A stretch of 64,000 nucleotides of DNA from positions 110,484,965 through 110,548,964 of the forward strand of contig NC_081844.1 of the NCBI RefSeq assembly GCF_963259705.1. Direction: 5' to 3'. The notes under the pieces were generated by a model. It was not told where the DNA came from. It saw nothing but the letters and a program-made list of their open reading frames with translations, and searched no databases. The position numbers and the translations under genes are program-made. The DNA is from Myotis daubentonii (taxonomy: Eukaryota; Chordata; Mammalia; Chiroptera; Vespertilionidae). Positions 45,941 through 56,084 of the stretch are shown piece after piece. Position 1 is the stretch's first letter. Each line of letters opens with the position of its first letter.

Positions 45941-47097
45941 CCAGCTGCCGCCCCAGCGGCGTGAGCTTTGCCGCAGGAGGGCCCGCAGCTACTTGACACA
46001 TTTCACATTTCAGGGAGGCGTTCCTGGCGCTGCTGCGGGGGCGGCTCCGGCTCCCGGTGGGGCTGAGGCCCAGGCGCTCCCTCCCTCCCTCCCTCGGGGT
46101 GATTTCTACGCTGGGTTTTTCCTCTCCTCCCGCTGCCAACACTCGTCCGCCACAGCGCTCCACCCCGAGCACACGCCGCCTGCCCGCTCTGCGCCCTTTC
46201 CGCCAACTCCCCCCCCACCCCCCCCACCCCCGCTTTCCCATCTTCACGGGTCTGAGGGCCAGGCCTCCCAGGCCACGCCTGGCATCTTCCTTCCAGCCTG
46301 CGTTGGCTTCTCCCAAAGCCTGGGCCACCGGCCTGTGCAGACAGTTCCCGGGAAGGCCCGAGTCAAACGCTACACACGGTTCCGAGCACCTGGGCTCCTG
46401 AGGAGCGTGGGGCCTGGGCAGGACCTCGCAGCCTCGGGCCTCAGTGTCCCCACCTGGAACAGGGGCCCAAGAACCCGTCACTGCGATCCGGGCTCGGCCC
46501 TGACTCCACGGAGCCTGCTACGCCGCCTGAGAGCTCCCACCACATGCCTGGCCCCCCGGGTCCTCCCTGGAAGTCTCAGGTCGGCCTTCTCAGGATGGCG
46601 CGGCGGACAGGGACCCGGAACCAGGCCCTGCCACCGTCAGGCGGACGCGGGCCCCTCACAGGGACAAGGGCCCGTCAGCGGAATGAGCCTTGCGGGTGGG
46701 GGGCGGGCAGCTGCAGGAGAAATGACCCCTGGGAACGATTTCCAGACACGAACCCGTTTGCCTGAGCCAGACGTGAGGCGGGTGCTGAGCCCACCACCTC
46801 CTGGGGGGGACAGATCCTCCGGGGGAGCCGCCCGCTCACCTGGGCCCACCCCAAGCCGGCACCTCCCCAGCCCTCCTGCCCAGCCCTGTGCTCCGGGAAA
46901 CATTTCGGGAACATTTAAAAACAAAACATTTTTCAACCAAACCTTTAGAAGCGCAGACCGCGCCCAGAGCCCGCCCGCCTTGAAACCGACACTGACACCC
47001 GCTGGGTGAGTCTGTGCCCAGTTCTGAGACCAAGATGTTCTGGGTCCGTCCGGGTCCCCTCCCAGCTGCGCTCGCGGCTTTGAGATAAAGGGGCCCT

Positions 47098-47310
47098 GCC
47101 GGGCTGGCCGTGTGGACAGAGAGTTGGCCCAAGGACCGACGGGTCGGGGTTCGCTTCCGGTCGGTCGAGAGCGTGCACCTCAGTTGCAGGCTCATCCCCA
47201 GGACGGTGTGCGGGAGGCACCAATCCATGCCTCTCGCGTCGCTGTCTCTCGCTCTCCCCTCCCTTCCGCTCTCCAAAAAGCCGATGGGGAATATCCACGG
47301 TGAGGATTAA
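47098..47310 (+). mobile_element. Older Ves-type SINE
   Basis: Diverged tRNA-like head (GGGCTGGCCGTGTGG, then GGTTCGCTTCCGGTC), GGGAGGCACCAATCCATG, and a CT-rich tail ending GGTGAGGATTAAC. Confidence 0.75.
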
Positions 47311-47904
47311 CCAAAAAATTAATGAAGTGAAATGAAAAGGGGTCCCCTCTCAGCCTCTCTACTGGCACCTTCCGGGGGGAAGGCTGGGGGGGCGCTGTCG
47401 TGTTCCGAGGAGGCATCAGCCTGCGGCCAGGGCACCCCCGTGGGAGGCTGGCCCCCCCGCTCGGCACCTGCTGTCCTCCAGCCGGGAGCCTGGCTGTCTG
47501 TTTGGATCAGGCCGTGCGGAGCCTGGTGCCCTCGGCGGCGTGCGCCCTTCCGCAGAACCTGGCGGGCAAGGGCGCCCCCTCAGGCTGCTCCCGTTGCACC
47601 CCGCGTGAGCTGAGGGTCCTGGAGAACAGGCGCCCTATGAGGCGCCCCAGCTGGTGGCCAGTCCCCCAACACAGCCCCTGCCCTGCCTGTGAGGGTGCCT
47701 CCTCCCGCAAGGGGGCCAGGTGTCCCCTCCAGGCCAGATGCGGCGGCCGCCCGCCACGGTCCCCTCCGTCCCAGCTGGGGGAGCGGCCGCCTGCCTCATC
47801 ATCGGCACTGTAGGCAGAGTCAGTGGAGGGACCTACTACGTGCTCCTCCCTCGGCATCCTCTGCCCGCATTTTTGGCGGCAAAAGGAACTGAAATTCAGT
47901 TCTG

Positions 47905-48362
47905 TCAAAACCTCAGTAGAGACCTGGGAACCCCACTGCTGGGTCTACGCCCGAAAGAAGCGGGGGGCAGGACTTGGGCAGCTGCCTGCACACGCGGGGC
48001 CACGGCGCACAGCCGGCAGCAACAGGGGGCAGCCCCGCGGCCTCGGACGGGAGGGAAGGGGGTGCACACCACGCGGTCCATCCTGACAGTGGACGTGACT
48101 CAGCCTAGACAGGAGGGAACTCTGACCCGCTACCAGGTGGACGGGCCGGAGGACACACTCGCTCAGACAGGAAACAGTGGCCAGCCGGGGCAGGCGGGGG
48201 CCGGGGCCGGGGGCGGGGGGTGCGTGTTCATGGGGCAGAGTCCCTTCGGGAAGACGGAAGGTTCTGGGATGGTGGGACGGCGGTGTGAGTGTGCGCGATG
48301 CTACCGACCGGGGCTCCTAAGCGTGGTCAGGATGGTGAATGTTCCGTTGTGGGTATTTTAGC
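47905..48362 (+). mobile_element. L1 3' end fragment
   Basis: ACCCCACTGCTGGGTCTACG near the start and the stretch from GGGGCAGAGTCCC to GATGGTGAATGTTCCGTT, GTGGGTATTTTAG follow the order of the old mammalian L1 3' end. Diverged and non-coding. Confidence 0.6.
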
Positions 48363-49299
48363 CCCGTTTTAAAAGGGATCAAAATGAACGCCCATTGAAA
48401 CCGTCCCTCCAGCCTCCAGTTCATCCAAGAAAATGTCTTCACGGGCGAAGGGCTTTCTCCTCAACAGGAAGGCCAGCCATCGAGTGACAACATGAAGAGC
48501 CTCACCACCACCATCATCACTGCGTGAGGTTTCAGCCGCCGCCTCCACACCTGCCCAGGGACTGGCCCCGCCTCCAGCTCCCGCCCAGCGGCTGGCAAAG
48601 GCCCTTCCCACCACGTCCGGAAACTGACCGGCAGGAGGGAGTGTGGGCAACGCACCCACGCGGACCAGTCATCGCTCCAACCGCCCATCCCGGAGAAACA
48701 GCGCCTCAGGTCGGTGACGTGGGGCAGCCACGCTCCCCTCTCGTCCTCCCCGGTCTGGGAGCGTGCGGGGGGAAGGGGCGGGGGGGACAGAAAAGGCCGC
48801 AGCTGATCAATAACGAGCAGTCACCCCAGCGTGACTGGAGGAGTGACCCGTCGGGGCAGAGGCCGCAGGAACCGCAGGAGCGGGCGGGGGGGGGCCCCCG
48901 GAGGGGAACACAGACGCGGGTCTCCGGGACCAGGCGGACGGAGCTGGAGTCCACTCCCGCCTGAGCGCTGGGAGTCGGGCGAGCTGAGCCCCGACCTGGC
49001 AGCCGTCCCCGACCCCGAGCCTGGGTCACCCTGTCAGACACAGGGGAGGACGAGGGGCCTCCTGCTCACAGGCCGAGTGGGCTCTGCCGGCATCACCGCT
49101 TCCCCTTCACGTGCTCACACAAGGAAGTCGCCCTGTGCCCACGGCGCCAGGCCCGGCCCTCCACCCGGGACGAGTGGGAAGGAGACTCAAACCCAACGGG
49201 GGGCCGGGTCCACGTCTGCAGAGTCCACTGGAACAGACCCCGGCACCGCCCTGGGCGCCCTGGGCTCCGTGGGCGCTTAATTCTTATTCTTATTTGGTC

Positions 49300-49500
49300 A
49301 ATCCTCACCCGAGGGTATTTTTCCATTGACTTTTAAGAGAGAGTGGGAGGGAGGGAGGGAGGGGAACATCGATGTGAGAGACACAGCAATTGATTGCCTC
49401 TCCCACAGCCTCCGCCGAGGTGGTGCCCTTGAATGGAATAGAACGGGACCCTTCAGTCTGCGGGCTGGCGCTCTAACCATTGAGCACCCGCTAGGGCTTG
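49300..49500 (-). mobile_element. Ves-type SINE
   Basis: Minus-orientation copy: ATTGACTTTTAAGAGAGAG, GAACATCGATGTGAGAG, and GCTCTAACCATTGAGC at the head. Diverged in the middle. Confidence 0.75.
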
Positions 49501-50084
49501 TGGGTGCTTTAGACGGAGCTTCGAGGGCAGGCAGGCGAGACAGCCACGCTCCTCACGCTTCTGCCTTGCTCTGCCCCCAAAACGCCCGCCTCCCTCAGCC
49601 CTGTGCTCCCGGCTGACCAGCTCCAGGGCAGCCCTGCAAGGGGGGGGGGGGCAGGCGGGGCAGCTCCTCCCACTGCCCCATGAGGCAGAGGCCAGGGAGC
49701 CCATCTCACTCGTCAGGCTGTGGTGCCAGCTCACAGCACAGGACCGCTAGCCGCACTGCAGAGAGGAGACCCTCACCCTCGCCCAAAACCAACTTAAAAC
49801 TCGCCAGAGTGGAAATTCCTCCAGAACAGATGACAAAGGCACCGCGGCGGAATGACACCCGAGGAGCCATTAAAGGCTGAGCGGCTGTGCTGCATCGGCA
49901 GTAAAAAGCAGACCCTCTGTAGCCACACAGAAGGTGGATAAACTGTCAACACAGAGGAAGTGGAGACACGGTATCAGCGCAGAAGCGTAGAAGCTACGAG
50001 AAGCTGCGTCAGGACACAGGAGGGGAACGCAGACACTCCTCTCCGAAGGTGCAGCGATCAGTATCTTGTGGTCGTTGTGGTCAG

Positions 50085-50319
50085 ACGTCACCCGAGAACA
50101 TTTTCCATTGATTTTTAGGGAGAGGAAGGGAGAGGGAAAGACAGAGAGAAACATCGATGTGAGAGAATCATCAATGGGCTGCCTCCTGCACGTGCCCCGA
50201 CCAGGGCCCGGCCAGGAAGGAGCCTGCAACCAAGATACATGCCCTTGACTGGAATCGAACCCGGGACCCTCTGGTCCACCGGCCGGCGCTCTATCCACTG
50301 AGCCACACTGGCCAGGGCT
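50085..50319 (-). mobile_element. Ves-type SINE
   Basis: Well-preserved minus-orientation copy with ATTGATTTTTAGGGAGAGG, GAAACATCGATGTGAGAG, the complement of the B-box at about 50250 and CTGAGCCACACTGGCCAGGG at the head. Confidence 0.9.
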
Positions 50320-50655
50320 GTATCAGACATTTCAAAAGGAAAGAGGACGGACAGTGTGACACACACACAACCACGACTGTGCTAACAGCAGGGGGAGGTG
50401 CAGAGCACCAGCCACCAGCCAGGGCAGGCCCCACGCACACAGCCCCTCCCTGCGGACAGGCACAGGCCCGGGGCCATGCTGGGGCCGAGCCACGACACGA
50501 GAGGATTTTGTAGCACAAACCACGACATCGTTAGGACTGTGGGTGAATGTGCTGACGAGGGCTGCAGGGCAGAGTTCAAGGACGTTAAGTTTATGGAACT
50601 GTTTGGTTAAATTACCCATCTGTACGCACCAAGTTAAAAAATGCTATAGTTTCTG

Positions 50656-50866
50656 CCCTGGCTGGTTCTGCTCAGTGGATAGAGTGTCGGTCTGCAGGCT
50701 GAAGGGTCCCAGGTTCGATTCCCAGTCAGGGCACATGTTGCGAGCTCAATCCCCAGTAGGGGGCGTGCAGGAGGCAGCCAATCAACGATTCTCATCATTG
50801 ATGTTTCTATCTCTCCCTCTCCCTTCCTCTCTGAAATCAATTTTTAAAATACATATATTTTTAAAA
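50656..50866 (+). mobile_element. Ves-type SINE
   Basis: Complete plus-orientation copy from GCCCTGGCTGGTTCTGCTCA to an A/T-rich tail. An imperfect flanking duplication (TAGTTTCT on both sides) supports retroposition. Confidence 0.9.
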
Positions 50867-51168
50867 TGTTAGTTTCTTAGCAGAAAAAAATACGGAGCCA
50901 AATGTCTCCCCAAGATACTGCCCTGTGGGCCAGGGGAAGGGCAGGAAGAGGGCGCTCTCGGCACAGGCCCCCCAGCCAGGGGCATGGGCTCCCCCAGTCC
51001 CAGGAGTGAGGACCAAGGAGACGGGCCGCCCGCAGCGGGCACCCAGCCCAGTGGGTGTGACATCTGACATTCCAGAGCAGTGATGGCGAGCCTATGACAC
51101 GCGGGTCACAGGTGACACGCAAACTCATTTTTTTGGTTGATTTTTCTTTGTTAAATGGCATTTAAATA

Positions 51169-51680
51169 TCCTATCTAATAAAAGAGAAACATGGTAATTG
51201 GCGTACGACCGCTACCCTTTTCATTGGCTAATCAGCGAGATATGCAAATTAACTGTCAGCCAAGATGGCGGCGGCAGCCAGGCAGCTTGAAACTAACATG
51301 AGGCTTGGTTGCCTCAGTGACGGAGGAAACCAACGTTCCCCACCTGCGGCTGCCTCTGAGCGGGCAGTTTAAGAAACATTGTAACAAATACGCCCAACTT
51401 CAGCCAGCAGATTCGCAACATTGTAAGCAAAGGCCAGAAACCTACTTTCAGCACCGGAGGGAGGCCTAAGAGCTGGAGCCAAGCCTCAAGGTAAAGCTGG
51501 CACAGAATTAAAAAAAAAAAGGAAAAAAGGAGCGGTTGGGAGCTTCAGTCACCCCCAGCCTGAAAACAGCCCTCAGCCCCTCACCCAGGCTGGCCAGGCA
51601 CCCCAGTGGGGACCCCCACCCTGATCCAGGACACCCTTCGGGGCAAACCAGCCGGCCCCACCCGTGCACCAGGCCTCTAC
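51169..51680 (+). mobile_element. HeliBat-like non-autonomous Helitron A
   Basis: It begins TCCTATCTAATAAAAG after an A. It ends GTGCACCAGGCCTCTAC, a one-base variant of the HeliBat terminus ending CTAG. There is no coding capacity. It directly abuts Helitron B with no spacer. Helitrons insert between A and T without target duplication. Confidence 0.75.
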
Positions 51681-52317
51681 CCTATATAGTAAAAGGGTAA
51701 TATGCCTCCCAGCACCGGGATCAGCGTGACAGGGGGCAGCGCCCAAACCCCCTGATCACCTTGCGGCTCTGTGTGTGACAGGGGGCGGGGCCACAACCTC
51801 CCTATCCACCCTGCTCTGTTCCTGACAGGGGGGAGCTCCCCCCCCCACGGGCCCTGCTCTGTGTGTGACAGGGTAGAGCCATAACCTCCCCATCAGCCCT
51901 GCCCTGAGTGTGAGAGTGGCGGCGCCCCAACCCCCTGATCCGCCCTGCTCTGTGGGTGATAGAGGGCAGCACCCCAACCCCCTGATGGGCCCTGCTCTGT
52001 GCGTGACAGGGTACAGAGCCCCAACCCCCCTGATGGGCCCTGCTCTGTGTGTGACAGGGGGTTGCTCCACAACCTCCCCATCGACCCTGCCTTGAGTGTG
52101 ACAGGGGGCAGCGCCCCAACTCCCCAATCAGCCCTGCTCTGAGCCCGACCAGGGGCTGCACCTAGGGATTGGGCCTGCCCTCTGCCACCCGGGAGCAAGC
52201 CTAAGCCAGCAGGTCGTTATCTCCCGAGGGGTCCCAGACTGCTAGAGGGCACAGGCCAGGCTGAGGGACCCCCCCTTCCCCCCCGAGTGCACAAATTTTT
52301 GTGCACCGGGCCTCTAG
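51681..52317 (+). mobile_element. HeliBat-like non-autonomous Helitron B with internal minisatellite
   Basis: It starts CCTATATAGTAAAAGGGTAA (first T changed). It ends with a hairpin, GTGCACAAATTTTTGTGCAC at 52288-52307, then CGGGCCTCTAG followed by T: a classic Helitron 3' end. About 450 bp inside is a tandem array of units near 45 bp. Confidence 0.85.
51730..52190. repeat. Minisatellite inside Helitron B
   Basis: About ten imperfect units of roughly 45 bp, each containing GTGACAGGGGGCAGCGCC and CCTGCTCTGTG. It was probably carried or expanded by the Helitron. Open frames across it are artefacts. Confidence 0.8.
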
Positions 52318-52998
52318 TATAAAATAAATATCAAAAATATAAGTGTTTATTTTACTATGGTTGCAAATATCAAAAAATTTCTATGTGTGACACGGCACCA
52401 GAGTTAAGTTAGGGTTTTTCAAAATGCTGACACGCCGAGTCAGAAGGTTCGCCATCACTGGGCTAGAAGCAAACACATCTGAGTGAGGAGCTGCCAGCAG
52501 AGGCGGTGCCCAGCCATGCACTACGGCGGCTGAAGGGGCTCAGACCCTCCCTGCCGTGGACAGGGGGCCCCTTTTGAAGAAAACCAGCTGCTCAGACAGG
52601 TGACACACCTGCTCCCACACCTGCCTCTGCTGACGTCACACCCTCCACCACGCGCGTCAAGCCGTACCCAGCCTCCAGGCCACCGCCGCCCCAGGCCTGC
52701 CTTCCCCTCACTGCTTGCCCCCAGCTCAGCCTCTGGCCAGGACCTCCCCGCCCCTCAGACCACAGAGCTCCCCCCACGGCAGGCCCCCTGCCCTCGGTGA
52801 CCTCCAGCCGCACAGGGGGCAGACCACTGGGCGAGCAGGGGCCCCAGTGGAACCGCAGGGACTGAACCCACAGGGACCCAACCCGCAGGGACAGAACCCG
52901 CAGTGGCCATGGCTCTTCAGGCAGTTACTCCAACACTGGGCTCCATCTCACAGAGAAGGTATGCCTCCACCACAGAGGGTGGGGCTGAGTCTGCTCCC

Positions 52999-53526
52999 CC
53001 AGGCCACGGCTCAGACAAGGGGAGCACTGGCGCCTCACACCCAGGCCACGGTTCAGACAGGGAGCACCAGCGCCTCACACCCAGGCCACGGCTCAGACAG
53101 GGAGCACCGGCACCTCACACCCAGGCCACGGCTCAGACGGGGAGCACCGGCGCCTCACACCCAGGCCACGGCTCAGACGGGGAGCACCGGCGCCTCACAC
53201 CCAGGCCACGGCTCAGACGGGGAGCACCGGCGCCTCACACCCAGGCCACGGCTCAGATGGGGAGCACCGGCGCCTCACACCCAGGCCACGGCTCAGACGG
53301 GGAGCACCGGCGCCTCACACCCAGGCCACGGCTCAGACGGGGAGCACCGGCGCCTCACACCCAGGCCACGGCTCAGACAGGGGGAGCACCGGCGCCTCAC
53401 ACCCAGGCCACGGCTCAGACAGGGGGAGCACTGGCGCCTCACACCCAGGCCACGGCTCAGATGGGGAGCACCGGCGCCTCACACCCAGGCCACGGCTCAG
53501 ACGGGGAGCACCGGCGCCTCACACCT
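52999..53526. repeat. 40-bp minisatellite
   Basis: About 13 units of 40 bp (a few of 39 or 42) starting CCAGGCCACGGCTCAGAC and ending GCGCCTCACAC. Variation is mostly C/T and A/G changes. The repetitive open frames are artefacts. Confidence 0.95.
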
Positions 53527-53936
53527 GGGAGACGCGGGAGGGCTGCTGGCAGGCGCCAGCCCCTCAGGAATTGGGCGAGGACCCAGAGCCACAGATAAGG
53601 TCAGACCTGGTGCCAAACACTACACAATGGCGTACAGGCCTCACCAGTGACATGTTCACCGCAGAACCTGCAGAGGAACGGGAAGCAGATGTCTCGGGAG
53701 AGCCTGGGGACGCATGGGCCGCGCCACCGGTCAGGACCCCAGACGCCCGGGGCCCGGGAGCGTGGCTGCCTTCCGCCTGAGCTCACTATAACCCTGACCC
53801 GACCGCTCACCCCAACCCCCTAGCAGAGCGCCGGGGCCTTTCACACACAAACGAGGCCTCCTTTGTGCTGAGGACCAGGAATCCTACCTCTGTTGATGGT
53901 GTTTCTGAGCATGAACATGGCCATGACGCAGCTCAG

Positions 53937-54370
53937 AGCCCTACTGTGTGCCCTTCTCGCTGCCCTGTGTGCCCTTCTTGCTGCCCTACTGTGTGCCCTT
54001 CTCGCTGCCCTGTGTGCCCTTCTTGCTGCCCTACTGTGTGTCCTCCTCACTGCCCTATGTGCCCTTCTCGCTGCCCTGTGTGCCCTTCTTGCTGCCCTAC
54101 TGTGTGCCCTCCTCACTGCCTTACTGTGTGCCCTCCTCGCTGCCCTGTGTGCCCTTCTTGCTGCCCTACTGTGTGCCCTTCTCGCTGCCCTGTGTGCCCT
54201 TCTTGCTGCCCTACTGTGTGCCCTCCTCACTGCCCTACTATGTGCCCTCCTCACTGCCCTACTATGTGCCCTTCTCGCTGCCCTGTGTGCCCTTCTTGCT
54301 GCCCTACTGTGTGCCCTCCTCACTGCCCTACTGTGTGCCCTTCTTGCTGCCCTGTGTGCCCTCCTCACTG
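53937..54370. repeat. 45-bp (24+21) minisatellite
   Basis: Alternating units CTGCCCTACTGTGTGCCC and CTGCCCTGTGTGCCCTTC make a basic 45-bp period. The Cys/Pro-rich, Leu-rich and Arg-rich open frames in several reading frames are repeat products. It lies just past the CHST12 3' end. Confidence 0.95.
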
Positions 54371-54439
54371 CGCCCGAATGACCACACGAGCAGGCGGCAC
54401 AAGCAGACGTAGAATTTACTTCGTTCTTTCCTCCTCCCG

Positions 54440-54762
54440 TCTCCTATTAAATATCTGAAATATATTAATCTTAAAAAAAACTATTAACACAGTTCTGGCT
54501 GAATACAGGCAGCGGAGTGAATAGCAAGTCTGAGTGCAGAATCGCAGGTCATTTTAAAAACTGGAGTGTGGGGCCCACCCCAGGGTGCCAGCTGCCCTGC
54601 GAGAGGACACCGTGGACTTCTCTGCCCAGCGAGGCTGGGAGGGACACGAGGCCACAGAAGGTGCGGGTGCAGCCCTGGCTCCGTCCGGGGACGAGGGCGA
54701 GGCTCAGCAGCCTGTCCCCAGGTCTGACCGTGCCGGGTGTGACCTCGACGGCCGGCGCGGGC
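54440..54762 (-). other. CHST12: CHST12 3' UTR (approximate)
   Basis: Non-repetitive sequence follows the stop codon. It becomes AT-rich near 54440-54490, where the mRNA strand has the variant poly(A) signal AATATA at about 54459-54464 but no AATAAA. The minisatellite at 53937-54370 starts just beyond. The true end is uncertain. Confidence 0.4.
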
Positions 54763-56013
54763 TCAGTCCCGCAGCAGGCTCTCGGGCTTGGGGTAGCCGA
54801 ACAGCACGAAGTCGGCCTCGTAGAGCTTGTACAGCTGCTGCCGCCAGGCCAGCGGGATCTGGGCGAACCAGCCCTCCTCCCAGCTGCTGGCCGTGCGGTT
54901 CCGGTAGCTGGGCGGGAAGTGCAGCCGCCGGTCCACCCCGAGCAGCCGCAGCAGCTGCGCGGCGTCCCGGTCCAGCGTCTCCAGCTTGCCCACGAAGTCG
55001 TACTCGATCTGGCAGGGGTGGCAGAGCCGGTGCACCTGCCGCCAGTGCTCGTTGAAGGGCGCCAGCCGCTCGGTGCGCGGGTCCAGCAGGTACTGGATGA
55101 AGTTGGCGAAGGACACGCGGAGGCCGGCGCCGAAGGCCTCGCGCACAGACGCGGGCAGGCTGGTGCGGTTGGCGTAGGCGCGGAGCATGGGCACCGCGAA
55201 CTTGCGGTAGAACTCCTCGTTCTCCAGCTCGAACTTGCTACGGAAGGCGGAGATGAGGCGCACGAAGGGGTCGCGCACGAACAGGAACTTGGTGTACTTC
55301 TTCAGCTTGACCTTCATGAGGTGGCGCGAGAACTTCCCGTAGCGGCGCCAGAACTTGTTGAAGGTCAGGTGCGTGCTGGAGTTGTGCACGAACTCGCGGG
55401 GGATGTCGAGGGGGTCGCGGTAGGGCGCGCCGCGGTCCAGGAGGCTGCCGCTGAGCACGATCATGACGCGCTTCCAGTTGGTGCAGGCCGCCTTGGGCAC
55501 GTAGCAGTAGATGACCCCGTGGCGGTCGTCCACGATGAGGTGGTTCAGCTCGTAGTTGGGGATGTCGTCGAAGGAGCGCTCCTTGGCGGGGAAGGCGAAG
55601 CTGGCGTTGGCGCAGAAGTCCCGCAGCAGGCTCCTGCGCGCGGCCTGCGCATCGGGCTCAGGGCCGGGCGGGGCGTGGCTGGACCAGTCGTAGCCCCGCA
55701 CACTCTCCTCCAGGCCGCCCTCCGGGCCGCCCGGTGCGGGTCTGCCGGAGGCCGGTGGCGGCGGCTCCGTCTTTCTCTCGGGAGGGCCGTTCCGCTTCGG
55801 GCCGGCGCCCAGCAGCTTCTCCAAGAACTCGTCCACGTCCGACGGGAGGTCCTGCCCGGGGCTGGGGAGGGGCCCCGGCAGGTGCGGCCGGGACAGGGCC
55901 GTGTGCAGGTAGAAGTGGGCGGTGCCCACGCTGTCCCAGTACACGATGATCAGCAGGATCATGAACACGGAGCCCAGCGCCAGCCACAGGCGGAAGAGCC
56001 GCGTCTTGGTCAT
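54763..56013 (-). CDS. CHST12: Carbohydrate sulfotransferase 12 (chondroitin 4-O-sulfotransferase 2)
   Basis: Golgi type II enzyme of the HNK1/chondroitin sulfotransferase family. It moves sulfate from PAPS to the 4-OH of GalNAc in chondroitin and desulfated dermatan. It has 416 aa in one uninterrupted exon; the human protein is about 414. Features are a signal-anchor helix at about residues 7-26, a variable proline-rich stem to about 125, the PAPS 5'-phosphosulfate loop PKAACTNWKR at 173-182, the 3'-phosphate motif FVRDPFVRLISAF at 245-257, and N-glycosylation sequons at Asn136, 211, 282 and 372. It begins MTKTRLFRLW, the conserved start, 71 nt inside the exon. It looks intact. The long plus-strand open frame over it is an antisense shadow. 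Confidence 0.98.
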   Translation of the reverse strand: MTKTRLFRLWLALGSVFMILLIIVYWDSVGTAHFYLHTALSRPHLPGPLPSPGQDLPSDVDEFLEKLLGAGPKRNGPPERKTEPPPPASGRPAPGGPEGGLEESVRGYDWSSHAPPGPEPDAQAARRSLLRDFCANASFAFPAKERSFDDIPNYELNHLIVDDRHGVIYCYVPKAACTNWKRVMIVLSGSLLDRGAPYRDPLDIPREFVHNSSTHLTFNKFWRRYGKFSRHLMKVKLKKYTKFLFVRDPFVRLISAFRSKFELENEEFYRKFAVPMLRAYANRTSLPASVREAFGAGLRVSFANFIQYLLDPRTERLAPFNEHWRQVHRLCHPCQIEYDFVGKLETLDRDAAQLLRLLGVDRRLHFPPSYRNRTASSWEEGWFAQIPLAWRQQLYKLYEADFVLFGYPKPESLLRD

Positions 56014-56084
56014 CCTGCCGTGGACGGCGGGCCCCTGGCCTGTGCCCTCACTCCAGCGTCATGGGGCGGCCGACGCTCCGGGAG
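56014..56084 (-). other. CHST12: CHST12 5' UTR part of coding exon
   Basis: The acceptor CCTTGCAG ends at 56085, leaving 71 nt of leader before the ATG. This fits the usual CHST12 layout of non-coding first exon plus one coding exon. Confidence 0.8.
56048..56062 (-). CDS. Upstream ORF in CHST12 leader (4 codons)
   Basis: ATG ACG CTG GAG TGA lies 34 nt upstream of the CHST12 start. It is too short for a functional peptide but could lower initiation at the main ATG. Its context is CCCCATGA, with no A or G at -3, so many ribosomes may skip it. Confidence 0.5.
   Translation of the reverse strand: MTLE

Larger units (their letters stand above)
51078..52460. mobile_element. hAT-like non-autonomous DNA transposon, split by two Helitrons
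   Basis: The ends form inverted repeats: CAGTGATGGCGAGCCT on the left and the complement of CAGTGATGGCGAACCT on the right. Without the inserted 1149 bp the element is about 234 bp, AT-rich and non-coding, like bat hAT MITEs. An 8-bp target duplication is not clear at the flanks. Confidence 0.75.
38731..54439. other. Intergenic between GRIFIN and CHST12
   Basis: Repeat-rich: SINEs, L1 3' end, nested hAT/Helitrons and four minisatellites are listed separately. The unique parts (about 38.7-41.2, 41.5-43.4, 45.95-47.0, 48.4-49.3 kb) show no recognisable exon. A CTCF-like site lies at 43146-43164 on the minus strand. Confidence 0.5.

Noticed and set aside
44523..47009. Open frames over 600 codons on both strands
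   Set aside because: They are translations of the 20+10-bp minisatellite, whose 10-bp blocks stay open in several frames. The repeats (PPARRWVL, APGGRTQ) have no codon-level constraint.
50656..50740. Functional tRNA gene
   Set aside because: The A- and B-box-like sequences belong to the tRNA-derived head of a Ves SINE, with a SINE body and tail following.
51262..51274. AAGATGGCGGC as a YY1 promoter element
   Set aside because: It lies inside Helitron A, so it is probably repeat sequence; no transcript start is indicated.
52715..53650. 311-codon frame with His/Thr-rich repeats
   Set aside because: It comes from the 40-bp minisatellite; 40 is not a multiple of three, so successive repeats are read in rotating frames.
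13688..54370. CRISPR array
   Set aside because: The tandem repeats have no unique spacers, and this is mammalian nuclear DNA.
53841..54458. Cys/Pro-rich keratin-associated-like protein
   Set aside because: The 45-bp period is a multiple of three, so all frames are open and repetitive. There is no promoter, and other frames give equally long Leu- or Arg-rich products.
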